DNA of 60,638 nt from Nostoc sp. NMS2 (GCF_017115105.1 NZ_JABXKH010000145.1:1-60638); one strand, 5' to 3'. Shown: positions 25,601 through 34,583, numbered from the stretch's first letter. Notes: a model not told the origin generated them from the letters alone. A program made the numbers and translations.

Positions 25601-27196
25601 TTCTCGATCCTCTGGGTGAATCCGATCGACCCATGCTTGTTGTCCTTGATACAATTCCTGTGGGTTCAATCCCCACAGTTTTTTATATGCAGGACTGACA
25701 TAGCTAACTCGGTTTTGGGACACTTCTCTAATCCAGAACACCGCATCAATATTTTCTGCGAGTTGGCGGAAACGTTCTTCACTATCTCGCAGAATTTCGG
25801 CTGATCGTTTGCGTTCAGTGATATCTAATTCAATACCCGCCATCTGAATCGGTTGCCCGTGTTGGTCGTAGAAAACCTTGCCCTGACTTAGTGCCCACCG
25901 AATTGTCCCGTTGGGATATACTACTCGAAATTCAATGTCATAGTCTTCTTTGGTGGCGATCGCACTATCTACTGCTGCTAGTAAGCGATCGCGATCGTCT
26001 TGGTGCAACCGCGCTACAAACATCTTGAATGAGCCATCAAATTCTCCTGGCTCCAATCCAAATAAGGCTTCCAAGTTATCTGACAAGGAAATTTTTCCCG
26101 TTTGGATGTTCCAGTTCCACGTTCCCATCCGAGAAGCTGACAGGGCCAATCGCAGCCGTTCTTCACTCTGCCGTAATTCTACTTCTACCCGTCTGCGCTC
26201 AGTCAGTTCATTCTGTGCCTGCTGATAGAGTTCCGCCTGTCGAATTGCAATGCCAACTTGAATCGCTAGTTCTTTGAGCAAGTCAATCTCTAAGGGCTGC
26301 CACCTTCGAGCCACTGCACAGTTATGAGCAATTAGCAACCCCCAAAAGTGACCATCGTCAATAATCGGCACTACCAGATTAGCTTTCACTTGAAACTGAG
26401 CCAAGAATTCAACGTGGCAGGGGTCGATACTGCTATCCTGAATATCAAATATCGCCGTTACGTAACCCTGACGATAGCGTTGGATATAATTTTCGACAAG
26501 AGCGGGATCGTAGCTGATGGTTTCTAGTGGATTCCATGCAAGGTAGTTCTCAGCGAGGCAGGGATCGTGGATAGTGGAAGAAAGAAGCGATCGCCACTCT
26601 GTGCCAACTGATTCTGCCACTACTGTACCATCCCCGTCAGGATTTAACCGAAAAACCATGACTCTATCTGTGTGGAGAAACTGCCGCACCTCGGCTACAG
26701 TTGTCTGAAGAATTTCATCCAGATTCAGGGATTGGTGAATTTGCTGGGTAATCTGCGCGACTACGCGCTCTCGTTCAATTCGCTGTTGCAGTTGGGTGCG
26801 TAGCTGTACTGTTTCAATCACCCCATTGACTGCTATTTGCAGCCCTTGTGGGGTAATTTGCTCTTTGACAATATAATCTTGTGCGCCCGCTTTCATCGCC
26901 TGAACTGCGATCGCTTCATTGCCCTGCCCTGTGACGAAAATCACAGGTAGACAGGGCTGTTGGGTGGTGAATTGCAATTTAGCCAGAAATTCCAGTCCGT
27001 CTAGATCGGGCAGCCGATAATCAAGTAAAATGGCATCTGGCTGGTGTTGCTGCCAAAGTTCTAACCCTTGCTGTCCCAGGGTAGCTTCTAGGATAGTGTA
27101 AGAATATTCGCGATCGCGCAACAAATACCGCCGATATAGTTCTCGATCTTCTGGGGAATCATCGATAATTAAGAGGGTGCGCCGTTGCTGAGACAT
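22664..27196 (-). CDS. Soluble hybrid histidine kinase, REC-GAF-(PAS)6-HisKA-HATPase-REC (1510 aa)
   Basis: A giant cytosolic hybrid kinase with receivers at both ends. The N-terminal receiver is at 5-125 with D59 in LLDYRLPDLDG. A GAF domain of the phytochrome-like type follows at about 145-325. At least six PAS/PAC modules occupy 335-1110, most ending in the ITERK(Q/R) PAC signature. HisKA has H1149 in LSHELRSPLNP. The HATPase N box is NLLSNAIKFTP. The C-terminal receiver has D1434 in VSDIGMPEVDG. There are no membrane segments. No response regulator is adjacent, so phosphotransfer may be internal or by phosphorelay. Its C-terminal half is clearly paralogous to the kinase at 12769-17040. 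Confidence 0.93.
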   Translation of the reverse strand: MSQQRRTLLIIDDSPEDRELYRRYLLRDREYSYTILEATLGQQGLELWQQHQPDAILLDYRLPDLDGLEFLAKLQFTTQQPCLPVIFVTGQGNEAIAVQAMKAGAQDYIVKEQITPQGLQIAVNGVIETVQLRTQLQQRIERERVVAQITQQIHQSLNLDEILQTTVAEVRQFLHTDRVMVFRLNPDGDGTVVAESVGTEWRSLLSSTIHDPCLAENYLAWNPLETISYDPALVENYIQRYRQGYVTAIFDIQDSSIDPCHVEFLAQFQVKANLVVPIIDDGHFWGLLIAHNCAVARRWQPLEIDLLKELAIQVGIAIRQAELYQQAQNELTERRRVEVELRQSEERLRLALSASRMGTWNWNIQTGKISLSDNLEALFGLEPGEFDGSFKMFVARLHQDDRDRLLAAVDSAIATKEDYDIEFRVVYPNGTIRWALSQGKVFYDQHGQPIQMAGIELDITERKRSAEILRDSEERFRQLAENIDAVFWIREVSQNRVSYVSPAYKKLWGLNPQELYQGQQAWVDRIHPEDRESIQKAFAEKAVAGQFDEEYRIILPDGSIRWVHDRCFGLRDETGEIYRFTGIAEDISERKQVEQALRDSEERLQMALEGSGGGLWDWNIVTNEDYLSSRWLEMLGYEKGELRDDFSSWERLIHPDDKVWVMERLNGHLQDDSVSYKFEYRMLTKSGDWKWIANYGKVVSRDRHGNPLRMAGIHYDVTDIYEELRLRKQAELALRKSEERFRTSVENMLDCFGVYRAARNEQGQIVDFITEYVNDAACVNNQMTYEQQTGRGLCELLPGHRHSELFDEYCQVVETGQALIKDSLVYEDEYGEQRLVRAFDIRVAKFGDGFVATWRDITARQQTEEALRQSEEFKNRILESSSDCIKVLSLDGRLLYMNTGGLCLMEIDDLNSYLNTEWVCFWEGSYRQQAEQALAAAKTGEVRIFRGYCPTIKGTPKWWEVVVSPILDASGQIERILLISRDITERKQVEEELRQSEERYRCLAELIPQLVWTANPEGALLDVNQRWSEFTGLKLEQAHTIGWKEVVHPEDILILVQQWSEAVQQGTYYQAEGRMRRADGVYRWHLHQAIPQKNKQGQIVKWFGSATDIEAQKQLEAERDRLFQLEQAARAEAERANRIKDEFLAVLSHELRSPLNPILGWTKLLQTRKFNETKTAEALATIERNAKLQTQLIDDLLDVAKILRGKLSINAAPVNLAFIIESAIDTVSTAAIAKSITLHPLLPNIGQVSGDSNRLQQIVWNLLSNAIKFTPKGGRVEIRLEQVDEQAYIIVSDTGIGINPDFLPYIFESFRQEDVSITRKYGGLGLGLAIVRQLVEAHGGTITADSPGEGLGATFTVQLPLLSLQPEIKQTDELPQPGLELTGIRILAVDDDPDARELLTVLLAEYGAKVLTVASATEVLANLESFQPDVLVSDIGMPEVDGYSLIQQIRTLTPEKGGQIPAIALTAYARVEDSQRAITSGYQRHVTKPLDPEELVQAVVALAQTKPRLS

Positions 27197-27629
27197 CGTG
27201 AATTAATTGAGCGGATAGAGTTCAAGCCCACATTCCGCAGGTTATAATAGAAAAATTGCTATTTTGGAAATAGCGCTAAGATCCTCATCTATGTAAGGAT
27301 TTTACCATGCCCTCTGTTTTATGACTTTAGGAAAAGTCTATGGTAAAAGGGCGATTACATCAATGCCACCATACATAATACAAACTAAATGCGCTCGCTA
27401 TTATCTAAAGCGAATGCATTAACATTGTCGGGTATTGCCAAAATTAATCCGCTACGAATTAATGAAATGCTGTACTAAGTAGTTGTTTGCGCTCGCGTTC
27501 ATCACCTGAACTGCGATGATAGTGTTGTATAAATACTAGGAAATAGCGAAAAATTCTACAAAAAGCAAAGACAAACTTTTGGAAGAACTCTAGGTAGAAT
27601 ACATAAACCTCACCTTTTTCTTCAAAATC
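27197..27629. other. Intergenic region between divergent genes
   Basis: It must hold the promoters of the hybrid kinase (minus) and aroC (plus). A TTATAATA box is visible near 27241-27248 and a small hairpin GCTATTT-tgg-AAATAGC near 27258-27274. No gene is seen. Confidence 0.5.
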
Positions 27630-28718
27630 ATGGGCAATATTTTTGGTCATTTATTTCGCATTAGTACTTTTGGCGAGTCTCACGGCGGCGGTGTGGGTGT
27701 TGTGATTGATGGTTGTCCTCCACAACTAGAAATTTCGGCAGAAGAAATTCAGGTAGAACTAGATAGAAGGCGGCCGGGACAAAGTAAAATTACGACTCCT
27801 CGCAAAGAAGCTGATACCTGCGAGATTCTATCAGGAATATTTGAAGGCAAAACGCTAGGAACGCCCATAACAATTTTGGTACGCAATCAAGATACTCGTC
27901 CCCAAGATTACGACGAGATGGCACAGAAGTATCGGCCTTCTCACGCGGATGCAACCTATGATGCAAAATATGGCATTCGTAATTGGCAAGGTGGGGGTAG
28001 GTCGTCAGCGCGTGAGACAATTGGGAGAGTAGCAGCAGGTGCGATCGCTAAAAAAATTCTTCGTCAAGTTGCCAATGTCGAAATTATTGCTTACGTTAAG
28101 CGCATCAAAGACTTGGAAGGCGTAGTCGATCCAAATACTGTCACCTTAGAGCAAGTAGAAAGCAATATCGTTCGCTGTCCCGATGCTGAATGCGGCGATC
28201 GCATGATTGAATTAATTGAGCAAATAGGTAGACAAGGCGATTCTATCGGCGGTGTCGTAGAATGTGTGGCACGAAATGTACCAAAAGGTTTGGGCGAACC
28301 AGTATTTGATAAATTAGAAGCTGATATCGCTAAGGGTGTCATGTCTCTCCCTGCTAGCAAAGGCTTTGAAATTGGTTCCGGTTTTGCGGGAACGCTACTA
28401 ACAGGAATTGAGCATAACGATGAATTTTATATCGATCAAAATGGTGAAATTCGTACAGTAACAAACCGTTCAGGCGGTATCCAAGGCGGGATTTCCAACG
28501 GAGAAAATATCATTTTGCGAGTTGCATTTAAACCGACAGCAACAATTAGAAAAGAGCAGAAGACTGTAACTCGTGAGGGCGAAGAAACCCTATTAGCTGC
28601 AAAAGGACGACACGATCCTTGCGTATTACCACGTGCAGTTCCAATGGTTGAGGCAATGGTGGCATTGGTACTGTGTGACCATTTGTTACGGCATCATGGT
28701 CAGTGCAAAGTCTTGTAG
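27630..28718 (+). CDS. aroC: Chorismate synthase (362 aa)
   Basis: Converts 5-enolpyruvylshikimate-3-phosphate to chorismate, the last step of the shikimate pathway, with reduced FMN as cofactor. Family signatures include GESHGGGVGVVIDGCP near the N-terminus, the RPGQ motif, GGGRSSARETIGRVAAGA near 125-142, and SGGIQGGISNGENI near 285. The C-terminus (HDPCVLPRAVPMVEAM) is also diagnostic. The length is normal. The start MGNIFGHLFRISTFGESHG is the canonical one. The following gene is on the other strand, so aroC appears monocistronic. Confidence 0.96.
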   Translation: MGNIFGHLFRISTFGESHGGGVGVVIDGCPPQLEISAEEIQVELDRRRPGQSKITTPRKEADTCEILSGIFEGKTLGTPITILVRNQDTRPQDYDEMAQKYRPSHADATYDAKYGIRNWQGGGRSSARETIGRVAAGAIAKKILRQVANVEIIAYVKRIKDLEGVVDPNTVTLEQVESNIVRCPDAECGDRMIELIEQIGRQGDSIGGVVECVARNVPKGLGEPVFDKLEADIAKGVMSLPASKGFEIGSGFAGTLLTGIEHNDEFYIDQNGEIRTVTNRSGGIQGGISNGENIILRVAFKPTATIRKEQKTVTREGEETLLAAKGRHDPCVLPRAVPMVEAMVALVLCDHLLRHHGQCKVL

Positions 28719-28748
28719 GCGATGAATCGACTCATCGTTGAATTAGGA

Positions 28749-28774
28749 GAGACGCGATGAATCGCGTCTGTACA
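28749..28774. repeat. Dispersed palindrome (agacgcgat-nat-cgcgtct)
   Basis: Perfect short palindrome around GACGCGATGAATCGCGTC, 30 bp after aroC. Copies also at 29271-29298, 59436-59463 and, inside larger elements, at 22525-22556 and 57366-57392. Confidence 0.7.
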
Positions 28775-28827
28775 AAAATTGGAAATATGAGGGAATAATT
28801 AATTCCCCATGCCCAATTCCCGATTCC

Positions 28828-29124
28828 CTAATTCCAATCCTGTTCATCTTTTTTGCCGCGACTTTTGTAAATACCGCCCAAATCGTGAATTTTGCGAGTT
28901 TTCTCAAAAAGCTCAATTTCGGTCAAACCCCACTGCTGCAAAACTTTATCTAGGTCTTTTTGAATGTCTCTTGCGCCTGGAAAGCCTTGATAACGCATTC
29001 GCAGTCTGGCTAATTCTGCTAAGTTATAGTCTGTCGCCTCTTGAGCGAGTAAGATATCAATAAGGGGGCGATCGCGGTTATAAAGAGGGTGCTGTTGGTC
29101 TTTACCAGCCCTTGGTTCAGTCAT
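28828..29124 (-). CDS. DUF3288 family protein (98 aa)
   Basis: A small soluble cyanobacterial protein of the DUF3288 type with no known function. The recognisable features are the start KDQQHPLYNRDRPLIDILL, the middle LAELARLRMRYQGFPGARDIQ, and a C-terminal helix rich in charge (LTEIELFEKTRKI). It is mostly alpha-helical by composition. It stands alone between aroC and clpC, convergent with aroC. Confidence 0.8.
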   Translation of the reverse strand: MTEPRAGKDQQHPLYNRDRPLIDILLAQEATDYNLAELARLRMRYQGFPGARDIQKDLDKVLQQWGLTEIELFEKTRKIHDLGGIYKSRGKKDEQDWN

Positions 29125-29270
29125 AGTGAGTCCTGAGTGTTGTTAGAGGATAGCTAGGGTTTAGCCCCTTCTGAGTCCTGAATTCTAAGTTTAGCGAGAG
29201 CAGAGGAGCAGAAAAGGCAAAACAAAATCATCTTCTCCACTGAAAAACTAATTGTAAAATTGAGAACTCT

Positions 29271-29298
29271 TGTACAGACGCGATTCATCGCGTCTCTC
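29271..29298. repeat. Dispersed palindrome (agacgcgat-nat-cgcgtct)
   Basis: Same family as 28749-28774, here 170-190 bp upstream of clpC. The surrounding 29125-29464 interval otherwise holds only the clpC leader and a partial TAGCTAGGGTTTAGCCC repeat at about 29146-29165. Confidence 0.7.
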
Positions 29299-29464
29299 CC
29301 AACTCCTCTTAGACGGCTAGTACACCTGATGTCTTACGGCTCTCACCACTGCCACTTAACTTTAAATAAAGTTACATTAGTCCTTAAGAAAATACAAAAA
29401 ACTTTAGATGAGGGTGAATTTTATCTCACCCAAAGTCCAAGCAGCGAGGGAGCAAGAACCCATT

Positions 29465-31918
29465 ATGTTTGAACACTTCACTTCCGAAGCCATTAGAGTA
29501 ATTATGTTAGCTCAGGAAGAAGCACGTCGCCTGGGACACAATTTCGTAGGAACTGAACAAATTCTCCTGGGTTTGATGGGAGAAGGAACTGGGGTTGCTG
29601 CTAAAGTGCTGGCCGAGTTAGGCGTTACCCTCAAAGACGCACGTCGTGAGGTAGAAAAAATTATTGGTAGGGGTTCTGGCTTTGTACCACCAGAAATTCC
29701 TTTCACTCCCAAGGTGAAAAGCCTCTTTGAGCAATCTTTTAAAGAAGCTCATAGCCTGGGACAGAATTACATCAACACTGAACATTTACTCTTAGGATTA
29801 ACCGAGGCTGGTGAAGGTGTCGCCGCCAAAGTCCTGCAAAATCTAGGAGTTGATTTTAAGAGTGTTCGTAGTGCCATAGTTCGCCGTTTGGGTGAAAATG
29901 CACCGGCTTTCGCTGGTAGTGGTAGTCAAAAGCGCACCCAACCACTAACGATGGAAGAATACGGCAGAAATTTGACCAAATTAGCGCAAGAAGGCAGACT
30001 AGACCCCGTAGTTGGTCGTGAGAAGGAAATTGAGCGGGCAATCCAAATTCTCGGTCGCCGCACTAAGAATAATCCCGTCTTGATTGGAGAACCAGGAGTT
30101 GGAAAAACTGCGATCGCAGAAGGTCTAGCTCAACGTATTATCAATCAAGATGTTCCCGAAACCTTACAAGACAAGCAAGTTATCAGCCTCGATATGGGGT
30201 CATTGGTAGCTGGAACTCGTTTCCGTGGCGATTTTGAAGAACGCATCAAAAAAGTCGTAGAAGAAGTTCGCACTGTCGGCAACATCATTCTGGTAATTGA
30301 CGAAATTCACACCTTGGTCGGCGCTGGTGGTACAGAAGGTGGTTTGGATGCAGCCAACATCCTCAAACCTGCCTTAGCACGGGGTGAACTCCAGTGCATC
30401 GGCGCAACTACCCTTGATGAGTATCGGAAGCACATCGAGCGCGATGCCGCCCTAGAGCGTCGTTTCCAACCAATTATGGTTGGTGAACCCTCGGTAGAGG
30501 AAACCGTACAAATTCTTTACGGTTTGCGCGGCGCTTATGAACAGCACCACAAAGTCACAATTTTGGATGCGGCACTTGTCGCAGCCGCAGAATTATCAGA
30601 CCGCTATATTAGCGATCGCTTCTTGCCCGATAAGGCAATAGACTTAATTGATGAAGCTGGTTCTCGCGTTCGTCTGCGAAACTCTCAAAGTTCTCCCAAT
30701 AAAGAACTCAAGCGTGAACTCGCTGGCGTTACCAAAGAAAAAGAAGCAGCAGTCAGAGTCCAAGATTTTGACAAAGCTACACAACTGCGCGACCAAGAGT
30801 TAAAACTCGCAGAACAACTGCAAGCAACATTTACACCAAACGAGCAACCTGTCAACTGCACCGTCGTTGACGAAGAAGACATCGCTCAAATTGTTGCTTC
30901 TTGGACTGGCGTACCAGTCAACAAACTGACTGAATCTGAGTCAGAATTGCTTCTCCACCTAGAAGACACTCTGCATCAACGCCTCATCGGACAAGAGCAA
31001 GCAGTCTCAGCTGTATCTCGCGGTATCCGTCGCGCCCGTGTCGGCTTGAAAAATCCCAATCGTCCCATTGCTAGCTTTATCTTCTCTGGCCCTACCGGAG
31101 TTGGTAAAACAGAATTGGCGAAAGCATTAGCTGCCTACTTCTTCGGGGCGGAAGACTCGATGATTCGGCTAGATATGTCCGAATACATGGAAAGTCACAC
31201 CGTGTCCAAGCTAATTGGTTCGCCTCCTGGTTATGTGGGATACGACGAAGGCGGACAACTTACAGAAGCCGTGCGGCGGAAACCTTACACAGTGTTGCTA
31301 TTCGACGAAATCGAAAAAGCGCACCCCGATGTATTCAATATGCTGCTGCAAATCTTGGATGACGGTCATCTTACCGATGCCAAAGGTCGGAAAGTGGACT
31401 TCAAGAACACGCTGATAATTTTGACTTCCAACATCGGTTCCAAGGTGATTGAAAAAGGTGGTAGTGGTTTAGGCTTTGATTTCGACACTCAAGCCGACGC
31501 TAGTTATAACCGCATCCGCACCTTGGTAAATGAGGAATTGAAAGCTTACTTCCGTCCAGAGTTCCTGAACCGTCTTGATGAAATTATCGTCTTCACCCAA
31601 CTTTCTAGGGATGAAGTGAAGCAAATCGCTGAGATTATGCTTCGTGAAGTTTCTAAACGCTTGACAGAAAAAGGAATTATTCTTGAAGTTAGCGATCGCT
31701 TCAAAGAACTTGTAGTACAAGAAGGTTATAACCCCAGCTACGGCGCTAGACCGTTACGTCGGGCAATTATGCGCCTTTTAGAAGATTCTCTTGCTGAAGC
31801 AATGCTGTCTGGTCAAATTACAGATGGAGACACAGCGTTTATCGATGTTGATGATGACTCTCAGGTGAGAGTACAAAAATCAGAAAAACGAGAATTGCTC
31901 TTAGCAAATGTTGGCTAA
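29465..31918 (+). CDS. clpC: ATP-dependent Clp protease ATP-binding subunit ClpC (817 aa)
   Basis: Hsp100/AAA+ unfoldase that feeds proteins to the ClpP/R protease. Two Clp_N repeats lie at 1-150. The first AAA+ module has Walker A GEPGVGKT (208-215). A UVR coiled segment (EKEAAVRVQDFDKATQLRDQE) marks ClpC rather than ClpA or ClpB. The second AAA+ module has Walker A GPTGVGKT (about 542-549), followed by the small D2 domain. The frame is open 57 bp further upstream, but MFEHFTSEAIRVIMLAQEEA at 29465 is the canonical ClpC start. ClpC is usually essential in cyanobacteria. A candidate terminator follows 120 bp downstream. Confidence 0.96.
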   Translation: MFEHFTSEAIRVIMLAQEEARRLGHNFVGTEQILLGLMGEGTGVAAKVLAELGVTLKDARREVEKIIGRGSGFVPPEIPFTPKVKSLFEQSFKEAHSLGQNYINTEHLLLGLTEAGEGVAAKVLQNLGVDFKSVRSAIVRRLGENAPAFAGSGSQKRTQPLTMEEYGRNLTKLAQEGRLDPVVGREKEIERAIQILGRRTKNNPVLIGEPGVGKTAIAEGLAQRIINQDVPETLQDKQVISLDMGSLVAGTRFRGDFEERIKKVVEEVRTVGNIILVIDEIHTLVGAGGTEGGLDAANILKPALARGELQCIGATTLDEYRKHIERDAALERRFQPIMVGEPSVEETVQILYGLRGAYEQHHKVTILDAALVAAAELSDRYISDRFLPDKAIDLIDEAGSRVRLRNSQSSPNKELKRELAGVTKEKEAAVRVQDFDKATQLRDQELKLAEQLQATFTPNEQPVNCTVVDEEDIAQIVASWTGVPVNKLTESESELLLHLEDTLHQRLIGQEQAVSAVSRGIRRARVGLKNPNRPIASFIFSGPTGVGKTELAKALAAYFFGAEDSMIRLDMSEYMESHTVSKLIGSPPGYVGYDEGGQLTEAVRRKPYTVLLFDEIEKAHPDVFNMLLQILDDGHLTDAKGRKVDFKNTLIILTSNIGSKVIEKGGSGLGFDFDTQADASYNRIRTLVNEELKAYFRPEFLNRLDEIIVFTQLSRDEVKQIAEIMLREVSKRLTEKGIILEVSDRFKELVVQEGYNPSYGARPLRRAIMRLLEDSLAEAMLSGQITDGDTAFIDVDDDSQVRVQKSEKRELLLANVG

Positions 31919-32035
31919 TTTTATACCCGATCACTTTTTGCTGTAATATTTGAGAAATACTCTAGCCTCTCATCTAAGTAGAGGCATAAGCAGGGGCATC
32001 TCCGACAAACATAAAGTGAAATGGTATTATTTCTT

Positions 32036-32065
32036 ACCCCTGGTAGATATACTGGGGGCTTTTTT
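32036..32065 (+). terminator. Rho-independent terminator downstream of clpC
   Basis: CCCC (32037-32040) pairs with GGGG (32054-32058 region), followed directly by CTTTTTT. It is correctly oriented for clpC. Confidence 0.6.
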
Positions 32066-32084
32066 ATGCAATTTTATCGAACAG

Positions 32085-32180
32085 AATTCAGGAATCAGAA
32101 TTCAGAATGGGCTAAACCCTAGCTAATCGCTAACAGAATAATGCCTCCGGCACGCTCCGCGAACAGAGTGAATTCTGTAC
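32085..32180. repeat. Dispersed element (agaattcag..gggctaaaccctagct..gcctccggcacgc)
   Basis: The motifs CAGAATGGGCTAAACCCTAG, ATGCCTCCGGCACGCTC and GTGAATTCTGTAC recur in the same order or inverted at 40733-40802 and 42715-42945, and partly at 29141-29195. It ends exactly where the tnpB remnant becomes recognisable. Confidence 0.65.
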
Positions 32181-32184
32181 AACT

Positions 32185-32515
32185 GGATGCCGTAGCCTTG
32201 AAGATACGACAGTCCCAACTGTTAAGCCTGATTTTAATGCAATACAGTTCAGTTAAGCATTTTTTTCTTTCTTTTCTTCCTTCGCGCCCTTCGCGTCCTT
32301 TGCGGTTCGTTAAAAAAATTCACTTTGACAAAGAGTAAAGCTTTAACTGAACCGTATTGGATTTTAATGCAGATTCAATTACAGGCATCGACCTCGGTTT
32401 AAAAGAGTTTTTGACAACTTCTGAGGATGATACTGTTTCAATCCCTCAACCCTATCGTAAGTCTCAGAAGCGATTAGGAGTTATTCAAAAACGTGTTTCA
32501 CGTCGCAGGAAATAG
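32185..32515 (+). pseudogene. tnpB: tnpB (IS200/IS605 OrfB) remnant interrupted by a MITE
   Basis: Downstream of the insertion the frame reads GIDLGLKEFLTTSED (the RuvC-I motif of TnpB), then IPQPYRKSQKRLGVIQKRVS, and stops at 32513-32515. Upstream of it, GCRSLEDTTVPTVKPDFNA continues in the same frame once the 120-bp MITE and one target duplication are removed. The N-terminal ~170 residues and everything after the bridge-like helix are missing. The sequence after 32515 contains a dispersed repeat and no further TnpB homology. It is inactive as a nuclease. Confidence 0.8.
32240..32359. mobile_element. 120-bp MITE with 10-bp target duplication
   Basis: Terminal inverted repeats CAATACAGTTCAGTTAAGC (left) and GCTTTAACTGAACCGTATTG (right). 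The flanking direct repeat GATTTTAATG is at 32230-32239 and 32360-32369. The inside is pyrimidine-rich, with CTTCGCGCCCTTCGCGTCC, and is non-coding. Its removal with one duplication restores the tnpB frame, which proves insertion. Related single ends lie at 22452 and 57395. Confidence 0.85.
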
Positions 32516-32761
32516 GCGTAGCCCGCACTTCGACTTCGCTCAGTGACCGTTGTAGACATCGCCTAGCCGTTTTGATTGAGTTCCAAACTCAAAATTTGAG
32601 GGTCAAAGGCTCAACCTTTACTCTCAGAAGCTCAAATAAAGATTCTTAACCATAAGCCACTGCTTTGAAATCTTCCTATGCAAATAAGATTTATACTCCC
32701 AAGAGAGGAGATTTCCAAATGCAGACAAAGTAGAATCTAAAATATACTTCACAAACTGTTT

Positions 32762-34528
32762 ATGCAATGGGCTAATTTTCTAGCCAAAGAAGCTGCTAAT
32801 CATAGCTTATCCCTAAAGCAAACGGCAGCTTTTGTAGAGTATTTTCAGACTGAAAACTTAGGTAAAAGTGAAGCGAAACTTGCTAGCGAATTAAACGTTG
32901 ATATTGCTGCTTTCAAAAAGTTGGTAGATGAAGTATATAAGAAGTTTGCCCAAAACTATCCTGAGTTAGCAATTTCCAGCAATCGGGACAAAATACAAAA
33001 GTTACAAGCTTACCTGACAGCAAAATATAATAGCGAATTGAATATCCTCAAACCATTAGCGGCGATGAAATTATTAAAAACGCTAGTGGTTCGGGAAAGA
33101 CTGCAAAAAGAACCTTGGATTGCGAGAAGAATTTGTAAATTTTTAGGATATTTGCCTTTAGCGTTAGAGTTAGTAGGGCGATATCTGGATAAGATGCCAG
33201 ATTTGTCTCTGGAAACACTACTGAAGCGGCTAGAGAAAAAGCGAGTGGAACATGAAAATGTGGTCAATGATAACTCATTGATGCCTTATAAAGACAGTGT
33301 AGCTGAAGCTTTTGAGTTGAGTTGGGAACAGTTGGATGAAAATGCACAAAGCTTTGGCTGTTTGCTAAGTTTGTGTGCCTTGGCTGACATTCCCTTATCT
33401 ATTGGGGCGATAGAAGATGACAAAAAACAAGAACTTTGGGAGAAAGCCATAGCCGACTTACTAGAATTACATTTACTACAACAGCAAAGTCAAGGAATTT
33501 ATCGTTTAAATCCACTGATTCGACAACTTTTCCAAATGAAGTTGGATAAGTCAAATGAGGCGGATAAAACAAAAACTAAATTTGCAGCGATGATGTTAGA
33601 GGTAGCAAAGCTAATTCCGCAACAGCTTATCCCTGAAGATATTGTCAATCTCACTCCACATATCCCGCACATAACAGAAGTTGCAACCCACCTATCCCAG
33701 TATGTGGGCGATGAAAATCTCATCACTCTGTTTACCAAATTAGCCTATTTTTATCAAAGTCAAAGACTCTATCAGCAAGCAGAATCTTGGTTGCAACAGT
33801 GTGTAGAACTGACTAAAAATCGCTTTGGTTTAGAACATCCCGATGTCGCCACTAGCCTGAACAATTTAGCGCAACTTTACGATTTTACAGGACGTTACAG
33901 CGAAGCTGAACCGCTATATCAGCAAGCTTTAGAACTCAGAAAACGCCTGCTGGGAGAGGAACATACCGATGTTGCCACTACCTTGAACTATTTAGCATTA
34001 CTTTATGAATCTACAGGACGCTACAGAGAAGCCGAACCTTTGTATCAGCAAGCTTTAAAACTGTGGAAACGCTTAGTAGGAGAAGAACATCCCCATGTTG
34101 CCACTACCCTGAACAATTTAGCAGCATTGTACTGTTATACAGGACGCTATAGCAAAGCCGAACCCTTGCTGAAGAAATCTTTAGAACTGAGAAAACGCCT
34201 GCTAGGAGACAACCATCTTGATGTCGCCACTAGCCTGAATAATTTAGCGCAACTCTACGAATCTACAAGACGCTACAGCAAAGCCGAACCTCTGTACCTG
34301 CAAGCTTTAGAACTGAGTAAACGCCTACTGGGAGAGGAAGATGCCGATGTCGCCATTAGCCTGAACAATCTCGCAGCCCTCTACCGTCAGACAAGACGCT
34401 ACAAGAAAGCCAAACCCTTATTTGAGCAAGCTTTAAAAATTTGTGAACGGACTTTAGGTGTAAGTCATCCTACTACGATGACGATTCGGGCAAATTATGC
34501 CAGCTTTTTAAGAGAAGCATATCACTAG
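32762..34528 (+). CDS. TPR protein derived from an NB-ARC/STAND NTPase that has lost its NTPase core (588 aa)
   Basis: The N-terminal ~90 residues (MQWANFLAKEAANHSLSL ... FKKLVDEVYKKFAQNYPEL) are the adaptor-like domain found at the start of many cyanobacterial NB-ARC-TPR proteins. At about residue 100 the sequence jumps to the segment that normally follows the NTPase core: ARRICKFLGYLPLALELVG, then a winged-helix-like part. Walker A and B are absent. From about 315 there are about six kinesin-light-chain-type TPRs of 42 residues (HPDVATSLNNLAQLYxxxGRY). STAND proteins often act in bacterial conflict and signalling. This one cannot bind ATP in the usual way. The sequence is open throughout, so it may be expressed as a binding protein. 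Confidence 0.8.
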   Translation: MQWANFLAKEAANHSLSLKQTAAFVEYFQTENLGKSEAKLASELNVDIAAFKKLVDEVYKKFAQNYPELAISSNRDKIQKLQAYLTAKYNSELNILKPLAAMKLLKTLVVRERLQKEPWIARRICKFLGYLPLALELVGRYLDKMPDLSLETLLKRLEKKRVEHENVVNDNSLMPYKDSVAEAFELSWEQLDENAQSFGCLLSLCALADIPLSIGAIEDDKKQELWEKAIADLLELHLLQQQSQGIYRLNPLIRQLFQMKLDKSNEADKTKTKFAAMMLEVAKLIPQQLIPEDIVNLTPHIPHITEVATHLSQYVGDENLITLFTKLAYFYQSQRLYQQAESWLQQCVELTKNRFGLEHPDVATSLNNLAQLYDFTGRYSEAEPLYQQALELRKRLLGEEHTDVATTLNYLALLYESTGRYREAEPLYQQALKLWKRLVGEEHPHVATTLNNLAALYCYTGRYSKAEPLLKKSLELRKRLLGDNHLDVATSLNNLAQLYESTRRYSKAEPLYLQALELSKRLLGEEDADVAISLNNLAALYRQTRRYKKAKPLFEQALKICERTLGVSHPTTMTIRANYASFLREAYH

Positions 34529-34539
34529 CGATCCTGGGC

Positions 34540-34583
34540 GTAATTCGTAATTCGTAATTCGTAATTCGTAATTCGTAATTCGT
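34540..34583. repeat. STRR heptamer (GTAATTC)n
   Basis: About six copies, 12 bp beyond the stop of the TPR gene. Confidence 0.88.

Noticed and set aside
22664..27196. Many 60-115 codon plus-strand ORFs across the two hybrid kinases
   Set aside because: They are antisense shadows of long, clearly coding kinase genes with complete domain structure.
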